A stretch of DNA of 64,000 nucleotides from Aequorivita sp. H23M31 (GTDB taxonomy: Bacteria; Bacteroidota; Bacteroidia; Flavobacteriales; Flavobacteriaceae), in the NCBI RefSeq assembly GCF_004022485.1, contig NZ_CP034951.1:1550001-1614000 (forward strand). Direction: 5' to 3'. Positions 54,265-60,789 of the stretch are shown one piece after another. The notes beneath the pieces were generated by a model. That model made no database searches and was not told the DNA's origin. It worked only from the letters and a program-made list of their open reading frames with translations. Both the position numbers and the translations under genes were made by a program. Numbering within the stretch: position 1 is the stretch's first letter; every line of letters begins with the position of its first letter.

Positions 54265-55210
54265 CGGGGTGTAGCGTAGCCCGGTTATCGCGTCCCGATT
54301 TTGCATCGGGAAGATCGCAGTTATCGAATCGCAAGAAGTTGAAAGTACTTCGGGGTGTAGCGTAGCCCGGTTATCGCGTCCCGATTTTGCATCGGGAAGA
54401 TCGCAGTTATCGAATCGCAAGAAGTTGAAAGTACTTCGGGGTGTAGCGTAGCCCGGTTATCGCGTCCCGATTTTGCATCGGGAAGATCGCAGTTATCGAA
54501 TCGCAAGAAGTTGAAAGTACTTCGGGGTGTAGCGTAGCCCGGTTATCGCGTCCCGATTTTGCATCGGGAAGATCGCAGTTAACGAATCGCAAGAAGTTGA
54601 AAGTACTTCGGGGTGTAGCGTAGCCCGGTTATCGCGTCCCGATTTTGCATCGGGAAGATCGCAGTTAACGAATCGCAAGAAGTTGAAAGTACTTCGGGGT
54701 GTAGCGTAGCCCGGTTATCGCGTCCCGATTTTGCATCGGGAAGATCGCAGTTAACGAATCGCAAGAAGTTGAAAGTACTTCGGGGTGTAGCGTAGCCCGG
54801 TTATCGCGTCCCGATTTTGCATCGGGAAGATCGCAGTTAACGAATCGCAAGAAGTTGAAAGTACTTCGGGGTGTAGCGTAGCCCGGTTATCGCGTCCCGA
54901 TTTTGCATCGGGAAGATCGCAGTTAACGAATCGCAAGAAGTTGAAAGTACTTCGGGGTGTAGCGTAGCCCGGTTATCGCGTCCCGATTTTGCATCGGGAA
55001 GATCGCAGTTAACGAATCGCAAGAAGTTGAAAGTACTTCGGGGTGTAGCGTAGCCCGGTTATCGCGTCCCGATTTTGCATCGGGAAGATCGCAGTTAACG
55101 AATCGCAAGAAGTTGAAAGTACTTCGGGGTGTAGCGTAGCCCGGTTATCGCGTCCCGATTTTGCATCGGGAAGGTCGCAGTTAACGAATCGCAAGAAGTT
55201 GAAAGTACTT
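54265..55210 (+). repeat. Array of eleven 86-bp repeats derived from tRNA-Pro with the anticodon arm replaced by a palindrome
   Basis: Eleven head-to-tail units start at 54265, 54351, 54437, 54523, 54609, 54695, 54781, 54867, 54953, 55039 and 55125, and end where the intact tRNA-Pro begins. Each unit starts with the same 28 bases as tRNA-Pro (acceptor 5' strand CGGGGTG and D-arm). Then, exactly where positions 27-43 should form the anticodon arm, it has the 19-bp palindrome TCCCGATTTTGCATCGGGA (6-bp stem, 7-nt loop). AGATCGCAG follows, almost the tRNA variable region and T-stem (AGGTCGCAG). The T-loop and 3' acceptor strand are missing, and the unit resumes with CAAGAAG, the 3' flank of the real tRNA-Pro. 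Variants are ordered: unit 11 keeps AAGGTCG, units 1-10 have AAGATCG, and units 1-3 have TTATCGAATC instead of TTAACGAATC. The units cannot fold as complete tRNA. ORFs on the minus strand are an artefact of the repeat. Confidence 0.95.
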
Positions 55211-55285
55211 CGGGGTGTAGCGTAGCCCGGTTATCGCGCCTGCTTTGGGAGCAGGAGGTCGCAGGTTCGAATCCTGCCACCCCGA
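55211..55285 (+). tRNA. tRNA-Pro (TGG), intact parent of the repeat array
   Basis: A 75-nt cloverleaf with acceptor CGGGGTG/CACCCCG, D-arm GCG...CGC, anticodon arm CCTGC TTTGGGA GCAGG (anticodon TGG), variable AGGTC and T-arm GCAGG TTCGAAT CCTGC, discriminator A. It starts precisely at the boundary of the eleventh repeat and shares its first 28 bases with every repeat unit. Confidence 0.97.
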
Positions 55286-55329
55286 CAAGAAGCCGGACAA
55301 TTAATATTGTTCGGCTTTTTATTTTCAAT

Positions 55330-55403
<74 letters not shown>

Positions 55404-55409
55404 CAGATA

Positions 55410-55434
55410 ATCCCCTCTTTTCAGGGGATTTTTT
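55410..55434 (+). terminator. Terminator after tRNA-Arg
   Basis: ATCCCCT and AGGGGAT with a 6-nt loop and a T tract, 6 bp after the tRNA. The GIY-YIG ATG (55437) is only 2 bp beyond the T run. Confidence 0.8.
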
Positions 55435-55436
55435 GT

Positions 55437-55721
55437 ATGCAATACTATGTCTACATATTATATTCTAGCGCAATAAACCGATATTATATTGGCCATACGG
55501 GAGAACCGATTGAAGAACGTTTAAGAAAACATCTTTCCAATCATTCGGGCTTTACCTCAAAAGCCAAAGATTGGGAAATAAAATATACCGAAAGATTCCG
55601 CACCAAATCGGAAGCATATACTCGGGAGTTGTACATTAAAAGAAAAAAGTCTGTAAAATTCATTCAAAACTTAATAAGCTCAGCGGGATATCCGCCAATA
55701 CCGAACGGTACGGACGGGTAG
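55437..55721 (+). CDS. GIY-YIG nuclease superfamily protein, copy 1
   Basis: A 94-residue single-domain GIY-YIG protein (UPF0213/YhbQ-like). MQYYVYILYSSAINRYYIGH gives the YVYIL and YYIGH tyrosines, EERLRKHLSNHSGFTSKAKD the conserved Arg/His region, and RELYIKRKKSVKFIQNL the Glu. GIY-YIG domains cut DNA in homing endonucleases and repair enzymes; members of this short group are largely uncharacterised. The last 14 codons (SAGYPPIPNGTDG) are not part of the domain and read through a sequence with tRNA-Arg D-arm words (AGCTCAGC...GGGAGCA); the stop is at the tRNA-like segment. The start is 2 bp after a terminator T run, so expression is puzzling. Confidence 0.85.
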   Translation: MQYYVYILYSSAINRYYIGHTGEPIEERLRKHLSNHSGFTSKAKDWEIKYTERFRTKSEAYTRELYIKRKKSVKFIQNLISSAGYPPIPNGTDG

Positions 55722-55727
55722 GGAGCA

Positions 55728-55776
55728 TCCCGAGGCAAGCTCGGGACGGTCGAAGGTTCGAATCCTTCTGCGATCA
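55728..55776 (+). repeat. Chimeric tRNA-Arg fragment with palindrome in the anticodon-arm position
   Basis: TCCCGAGGCAAGCTCGGGA (55728-55746) is followed directly by the exact tRNA-Arg variable loop, T-arm and 3' acceptor strand (CGGTCGAAGG...GCGATCA, 55747-55776). It is preceded by GGTAGGGAGCA, matching the D-arm side GGATAGAGCA of tRNA-Arg. So the 17-nt anticodon arm is replaced by a 19-nt palindrome. The 5' acceptor strand is absent, so it is not a working tRNA. A second copy of the palindrome (56101-56119) follows the second GIY-YIG ORF. Confidence 0.85.
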
Positions 55777-55782
55777 CAGATG

Positions 55783-55807
55783 ATCCCCTCTTTTCAGGGG
55801 ATTTTTT
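55783..55807 (+). terminator. Duplicate of the tRNA-Arg terminator
   Basis: The hairpin ATCCCCT/AGGGGAT with T run is repeated 373 bp downstream of the first, again 2 bp upstream of a GIY-YIG ATG (55810). Confidence 0.7.
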
Positions 55808-55809
55808 GT

Positions 55810-56094
55810 ATGCAATACTATGTCTACATATTATATTCTAGCGCAATAAACCGATATTATATTGGCCATACGGGAGAACCGATTGAAGAACGTTTAAGAA
55901 AACATCTTTCCAATCATTCGGGCTTTACCTCAAAAGCCAAAGATTGGGAAATAAAATATACCGAAAGATTCCGCACCAAATCGGAAGCATATACTCGGGA
56001 GTTGTACATTAAAAGAAAAAAGTCTGTAAAGTTCATTCAAAACTTAATAAGCTCAGCGGGATACCCGCCAATACCGAACGGTACGGACGTGTAG
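55810..56094 (+). CDS. GIY-YIG nuclease superfamily protein, copy 2
   Basis: A 94-residue protein nearly identical to copy 1; within the domain the only differences are synonymous (AAA/AAG lysine, TAT/TAC tyrosine), and the last residue is V instead of G. An upstream in-frame ATG (55780) would add ten residues that read through the terminator hairpin, so ATG 55810, matching copy 1, is preferred. Its 3' end is followed by the palindrome (56101-56119) and a truncated third repeat unit. Synonymous-only change in the domain hints at selection, but the number of changes is too small to prove it. Confidence 0.83.
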   Translation: MQYYVYILYSSAINRYYIGHTGEPIEERLRKHLSNHSGFTSKAKDWEIKYTERFRTKSEAYTRELYIKRKKSVKFIQNLISSAGYPPIPNGTDV

Positions 56095-56255
56095 GGAGCA
56101 TCCCGAGGCAAGCTCGGGACGGTCGAAGGTTTCTCCGAAATCTCGGGGCTTATGCAATAACAGACAATTCCCTACTTGAGCGGTTGTTTTACAAAAAGAA
56201 TTTTACAAAGTAGATTCCTTTCAGGATCTCCCGGCCAATAAACAAAACTTAAGTT

Positions 56256-56939
56256 TTATATAAAACCCTTATTTCTGGCAATAGCAAGTAATTCTCGGTC
56301 ATCCAGGCTATCCATATTAAAGATGTGTTTAAGCTGGCGCTTTCTCTTTTCGATCCCAGCGATGGATAGCGGTAAAATATCCGGGAGATCTTTCATTTTT
56401 GTGCCGATGGATAATTCATATAAAATCCTTCTATCAATATTATCCAACAGAAAATCGTTTGCCACGTGTTTTCGAAGTAACTTCAATACCGTTCTACTAT
56501 AATAAGGTGGGTCATTGAGGAGCACATCAATTGTTTCAATAAGTTCCTTTGCGTTTATATCATTTTTTATCAAAAATCCATCGGGATCCAAACTCTTAAA
56601 AATACTATGCACTCGATAATTGTCATTAAGGGTAGTAGCAACTATAATTTTGGTGTTTGGCAACAACTTTCGAATTATTAGACCCAAATCCTCTCCCGAA
56701 AGAATCTTCCCATCCTTGGACGAAGGGAGCATAATATCCAAGAAAACGATATCCAATATTTTCTTTTCCGAAGAAAACGAATTTATCATCTTAATACCCT
56801 CATCACAATCTTCTGCCGTATATATAGAAAACGAAATAGAACTATTTTGCGTGCTGTAATAATCAAAAGCCGTCCTATAGGCGTCCAAAATTAAAGGATG
56901 GTCGTCTATGAGGAGAACCGAAATATTTTTATTTTCCAT
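56256..56939 (-). CDS. Response regulator with LuxR-like HTH
   Basis: A 227-residue protein. The receiver domain has SVLLIDDHPLILDA and the phosphoacceptor Asp68 in IVFLDIMLPS, with the lysine of LIKNDINAKEL. The C-terminal about 65 residues (RRILYELSIGTKMKDLPDIL, IEKRKRQLKHIFN) form a HTH of the NarL/LuxR type, somewhat divergent. It lies 11 bp downstream of the histidine kinase gene, so they form a two-component system that likely binds DNA on phosphorylation. Target genes unknown. Confidence 0.88.
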   Translation of the reverse strand: MENKNISVLLIDDHPLILDAYRTAFDYYSTQNSSISFSIYTAEDCDEGIKMINSFSSEKKILDIVFLDIMLPSSKDGKILSGEDLGLIIRKLLPNTKIIVATTLNDNYRVHSIFKSLDPDGFLIKNDINAKELIETIDVLLNDPPYYSRTVLKLLRKHVANDFLLDNIDRRILYELSIGTKMKDLPDILPLSIAGIEKRKRQLKHIFNMDSLDDRELLAIARNKGFI

Positions 56940-56950
56940 TTTATATTGCT

Positions 56951-58990
56951 TTATATTGGAATTTGAATGCTTATGGTAGTGCCTTCATTTGGGAGCGAAT
57001 GGATACTAAATACCCCCTTTAATTTTTTCACTCGGGATTTCATATTTTTTAATCCAATGCCCTTTTTCTTCTGTTTTAGATTAAACCCTTGACCATCATC
57101 TTTTATTTCCAAGGTTATTTTTCCATTATTTAATAAGAAGGAAACGCAAACAGTATTGGCAGAAGCATATTTAATAATATTCTGAATTGACTCTTGAGTA
57201 ATTCTAAAAAGATTTACTTTAATAGTATCGTCCAGGTTATCCCAACTAATTTCCTCGTCCAATCGCAGCTCATATTTAAAATTACCTATTTCGGAATTCG
57301 TTTCCATAAACTCTTTAAGTGTGTTTGGAAAGCTTATTTCGAAATCCTCAAAGTTATCACTTAATTTATGGGAAACTTCCCGTATCTCCTTTTCTATATT
57401 TTGAAGTTCCTCAAGGTATAAACTATGTTTTTCTCGTGTGAATTGATCCTCATTTAATGGTAAAAATCCCAAACCTACCCGTGTCCCGAATAATTTCCCC
57501 AAAATCCCATCGTGCAGTTCTTCGGCAATCCTGTTACGCTCCTCAATTCTTTCTTTCTCCAGCCTTTCTTGCTGCTTTAAGGTGATAAGATATATTTGCT
57601 CATTCGCTTTTTGCTGTTCATATTCCAGCTGTAATTTTTCGTGTTTCGATCTTTGGTTTCTTAAAAAAAACAATAAACCCAAAATGGAGAATGCGCTAAT
57701 CCCAACCACAGAAATCCAAATCCTTTGTTGGGACAAGCGTTTGGCTTTTTCAATATAGCCGTCAGTTTCATAAGCTATACGGGCAAATTTGTTTTGAATC
57801 TTGCGCTCAACTTTTTGCAAGCTATCACTATAGTGAATGTGTCTTTTAAAATAATCCCGAGAATTGTTAGGTTCCAATTTTGCCAACAGCAACAGTGTCT
57901 CTAAATAATCAGCACTGTTTTTGATTTCATGTGCACCTTCATTGGCCTCTTTTGCAAGATGAATCGCTTGTATGGAGTCCTGCTTATAAATATAATATTC
58001 CGCTAAATAAATTTCACTGGCAACAACACCCGCCTTATTGTTCAAACTGTCACGAATATGCAACCCTTCATATAAATAATCAGCTACGTGGGCAGTATCT
58101 CGCATACGCAATAAACAATAGGCCTTATTGCTTAACACTCTGGCATAATGGTTTACATTTTTGGATTTTAGGTCTTTGTTGTTCAGAATCTGGTCAAAAT
58201 ATCCGATGGCCTCGGCAAATTCCCCCTTCTTTAAATAAGTATAACCAATATTATTTAAGGACCCTTCAAATAAGAAAGGATTGTCATTCACTTTATTAGC
58301 GTAGGTTATTGATTCATTATAATATTCTAACGCTTTGTCATATTCATAAATGTCATTTTGCAATTGCCCTAAAAGGTCATAACAGGAATACAATGATTTG
58401 TAATCTTTTAATTTTTCAAACTTTGGAATGGCATTAAAAATCAAAACCTCACTTCCGGAATAATCCTTAAACCGTGATTTTACAAAGGCCATTCCGTATT
58501 GAACTTTGGCAGATTCATATAGATAACCACCTTTATCGAAATAGGTATGAGCTAAATTAAAATGAAAATAAGCACTATCGTAGACCTCCTTGTCATTAAA
58601 ATAGCTGGCGTAATTCCAATGAGCATCACCTATAATATAAAGATCCTCTGATTTTTCGGCAAGTCTTAAAACTTCATTATTTATATTTTTGAACCATAAG
58701 GTATCCCCTAAAATATAGTTTTGAAATGCGAGGGAACTCAAACTTTTTAGAGCCGAACTATCTATTTTAGATCTTTGTATGACACCATATGATTTCTGTA
58801 GCAACCGTAGTCTCTCCTCTTTGGTATAAGAGGCGTCCTTTGAAGCTTTTATCCAAACAGCGACACTGTCCTTAATGGAATTTGGAATACTGGCCTTTGA
58901 TTTCTCAGTGTGATCATCACAGGAGTAAACCATGAAAGAAATGGAGACCAACAGAATGAGGAGAATCCGATATAGGAGATTAAATTTCAA
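56951..58990 (-). CDS. TPR-containing sensor histidine kinase (HisKA_3 type)
   Basis: A 679-residue kinase. The N-terminus has a lipoprotein-like signal (ILLILLVSISFMVYSC). Residues 40-400 are tetratricopeptide repeats (for example YNESITYANKVNDNPFLFEG, GEFAEAIGYFDQIL). A membrane helix (IWISVVGISAFSILGLLFF) is near 425-445. The HisKA_3 dimerisation/phosphoacceptor region NRIAEELHDGILGKLFG has His493. A HATPase domain with TQESIQNIIKYASAN and DDGQGFNLKQKKKGIGLKN follows. It begins at TTG 58990, since no nearby ATG precedes the signal. It senses an outer signal through the periplasmic TPR and phosphorylates the regulator 11 bp downstream. Confidence 0.9.
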   Translation of the reverse strand: MKFNLLYRILLILLVSISFMVYSCDDHTEKSKASIPNSIKDSVAVWIKASKDASYTKEERLRLLQKSYGVIQRSKIDSSALKSLSSLAFQNYILGDTLWFKNINNEVLRLAEKSEDLYIIGDAHWNYASYFNDKEVYDSAYFHFNLAHTYFDKGGYLYESAKVQYGMAFVKSRFKDYSGSEVLIFNAIPKFEKLKDYKSLYSCYDLLGQLQNDIYEYDKALEYYNESITYANKVNDNPFLFEGSLNNIGYTYLKKGEFAEAIGYFDQILNNKDLKSKNVNHYARVLSNKAYCLLRMRDTAHVADYLYEGLHIRDSLNNKAGVVASEIYLAEYYIYKQDSIQAIHLAKEANEGAHEIKNSADYLETLLLLAKLEPNNSRDYFKRHIHYSDSLQKVERKIQNKFARIAYETDGYIEKAKRLSQQRIWISVVGISAFSILGLLFFLRNQRSKHEKLQLEYEQQKANEQIYLITLKQQERLEKERIEERNRIAEELHDGILGKLFGTRVGLGFLPLNEDQFTREKHSLYLEELQNIEKEIREVSHKLSDNFEDFEISFPNTLKEFMETNSEIGNFKYELRLDEEISWDNLDDTIKVNLFRITQESIQNIIKYASANTVCVSFLLNNGKITLEIKDDGQGFNLKQKKKGIGLKNMKSRVKKLKGVFSIHSLPNEGTTISIQIPI

Positions 58991-59015
58991 AAATTATATT
59001 TCGAACAAAGCTATT

Positions 59016-59042
59016 AAAAAAGCCTCTAAAAATTAGAGGCTT
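59016..59042 (-). terminator. Terminator of the small lipoprotein gene
   Basis: On the minus strand AAGCCTCTAATTTTTAGAGGCTT is a perfect stem with a short loop followed by a T run (complement of AAAAA at 59016-59020), 20 bp after the 59061 stop. Confidence 0.75.
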
Positions 59043-59060
59043 AATATAAGATATTCCGTG

Positions 59061-59210
59061 TTACCGTTTACTTCCATTGTCGATAACAATAGTGTTATCA
59101 TTTGTGGCCTGTGAGCCATCATTTGCGCTGGTATCGGCCAGAACTTCTGGCGAACAGGAGGTTATCAAGGATAACAGAAATAAAAAAATAAATAATTTAG
59201 GGAGTCTCAT
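59061..59210 (-). CDS. Small lipoprotein (49 residues)
   Basis: Short minus-strand gene below the usual length cutoff: MRLPKLFIFLFLLSLITSCS, then a hydrophilic tail of about 30 residues (PEVLADTSANDGSQATNDNT, ending NGSKR). The lipobox LITSC makes Cys19 the acylation site, so the mature protein would be only about 31 residues. It has its own terminator (59016-59042) and sits between a two-component system and a LytTR regulator. No homologue recognised; it could be a signal-sensing or peptide-pheromone-like product (inference). Confidence 0.65.
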   Translation of the reverse strand: MRLPKLFIFLFLLSLITSCSPEVLADTSANDGSQATNDNTIVIDNGSKR

Positions 59211-59390
59211 AATATAGGATTTTAAGGATTAACATTGGTTTTAGGGTGTTTTAAAAACTTTACCCGCCATTTACGGCAAGCATAATCAGTAGCTAAGATA
59301 GAAACCTTTTTACTACCTGACCCTTAAATAGTTAACATTTTAGGGATTTGGGTAGTAGGGCGAGTGAAAAGTTACTTCTATATAGGGAAA

Positions 59391-60113
59391 TCAATTTAAC
59401 GTGACTATCGTGCTATTCGATAAATCATTAAAAATACTTTCTATATTAGCATTAAATGTTTTGGTAAAAGGTATTTCATGCGCATTATTGATAACAAATA
59501 TCGATTTACTATAATTAATTCTGGAAATACAGTTTTTATTAATAATAAAACTTTTATGAATACGTATAAAAGTTTGAGGGAGTTGATCTTCAAAAACTTT
59601 AAGTGTTTTATAGGCTCCCACTATCCTTCCATCTGCCATATAAAAATCAGTAGTATTATTATCTGCTTTTAGGTAAAGTATTTCATCGATATTTAAATAT
59701 TGATAATCCTTGTTGGATTTCAAGCAAATAGTCTCATTTCTTTTTGCAACCACACTTTTTTGACCCTTTAAAAAACTCTTTCTAAGGGTGAGCTCACTCA
59801 ATGGTTTTAAGAGATAATCGGCAAAACCATAGGCAAAGGCATCGAAGGCGTTTTCTTTGGTGGAAGATAGGGCTATAAAATGAGGCTTAATAAGACCATA
59901 TTCGGATATGTCAAAAAGAAATTCACACAGCGAAATTTTGATTGTTTGAATATTGATAAAAACAATATCCGGTGCAACTTTTAAAACTAAATTTAGGGCA
60001 CTTTCATGATTTTCGGCAGAAGCATAGAGGGAAATATCAGAAAAATCATTCCCTATAGCTTTTATCGTTTCAACTATACTTAGGTCATCCTCAATTATTA
60101 AGCAACGAATCAT
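59391..60113 (-). CDS. LytTR-type response regulator with Asn in place of the phosphoacceptor Asp
   Basis: A 240-residue protein. The N-terminal receiver-like domain (MIRCLIIEDDLSIVETIKAI, then DYLLKPLSELTL with the conserved lysine) is followed by a LytTR DNA-binding domain (residues 130-240, YLKADNNTTDFYMADGR, FIRIHKSFIINKNCISRI). The usual phosphoacceptor D is Asn54 (PDIVFINIQT), so phosphorylation control is probably lost or altered. The acidic pair Glu8-Asp9-Asp10 is present. It is followed by a 180-bp gap before the small lipoprotein gene. Target sites unknown. Confidence 0.85.
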   Translation of the reverse strand: MIRCLIIEDDLSIVETIKAIGNDFSDISLYASAENHESALNLVLKVAPDIVFINIQTIKISLCEFLFDISEYGLIKPHFIALSSTKENAFDAFAYGFADYLLKPLSELTLRKSFLKGQKSVVAKRNETICLKSNKDYQYLNIDEILYLKADNNTTDFYMADGRIVGAYKTLKVFEDQLPQTFIRIHKSFIINKNCISRINYSKSIFVINNAHEIPFTKTFNANIESIFNDLSNSTIVTLN

Positions 60114-60350
60114 TCAAATAGTTTTAGACCAAATTAACCCTGATCTAGGAAAAAGATGTGTGGTTTAGGCTTTCTAAAAGTAAGGCAAAAGCCTACTTAT
60201 TGTTGTTATTAACTAAATACCAGATGTTTAAAAGCTGATTTTTTATCTCATTTTAGGTCTTACTCTAATAGGAATCGCTTCTCTTTGGCCGTGTAATAAT
60301 GGAAATAAAATAAAGGGTTTATCCTTACTTATTCTACGGAAAGAATTGCT

Positions 60351-60379
60351 TTGTACATCTTATAGTCTTTGTAATTTTG
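60351..60379 (+). promoter_or_regulatory. Bacteroidota promoter with no protein gene downstream
   Basis: TTG at 60351-60353 (within TTTG), an 18-bp spacer and TAATTTTG at 60372-60379 match the TTG-N17-20-TANNTTTG promoter. Expected start near 60386. No ORF of reasonable size follows on the plus strand before the terminator at 60568. Confidence 0.55.
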
Positions 60380-60385
60380 ACAATA

Positions 60386-60602
60386 ACGACAAACATATTA
60401 CAATTTATAGTTTTAGGTAGATGATTGAAATAAACTACTTTTTTTAATGATAAATCTAAACCTCTTTTGATAATTGTTCATAATCCATGAGTAGCATAAT
60501 TTTTTTGATCGACAAGAATTAAAAAAGTTGAATATTATAACTCCTCAGAACTCTGCTACGACTTGGAATAAAGGGCACTGTAATAGGTGCCCTTTATTTA
60601 TC
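60386..60602 (+). ncRNA. Candidate small RNA between a promoter and a terminator
   Basis: The interval is about 215 nt, begins at a well-matched promoter and ends in a strong hairpin with a T-rich tail. ORFs inside are 8, 7 and 11 codons, plus a TTG frame of 27, so no protein is likely. The surrounding minus-strand genes (LytTR at 60113 and PgpH at 60790) do not explain the terminator in this orientation, although it could also end PgpH transcription on the minus strand. No known sRNA family (6S, tmRNA, RNase P, SRP) is recognised. Confidence 0.4.
60568..60602 (+). terminator. Terminator (AAGGGCAC/GTGCCCTT)
   Basis: ATAAAGGGCAC and GTGCCCTTTAT form an 11-bp perfect stem with an 8-nt loop and T-rich tail (ATTTATC). 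It is symmetric enough to act on the minus strand too. Confidence 0.65.
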
Positions 60603-60789
60603 AATCTATAATGATAAAGATTTCATTCATTTTTGAGGAAGAAATAAAAACTATGAATGAGGTGCAATTTGGAAAGTTTTGATAGCTCTAGATTTGAATC
60701 AAATTAAAATTTCTTTCTTAAAAGTTTTTCCCGTTGGGATTTGGTCCCTAAAATCTTACTTCTACCAAAACACAAAAGGCCGGAATTTC

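Noticed and set aside
54265..55210. Array considered as a CRISPR locus
   Set aside because: Repeat units are contiguous 86-bp copies with no variable spacers, no leader and no cas genes nearby.
54265..55210. Array considered as eleven functional tRNA genes, possibly with anticodon TTG in the palindrome loop
   Set aside because: The 7-nt loop TTTTGCA could present TTG, but the units lack the T-arm and the 3' acceptor strand, so no mature tRNA can form.
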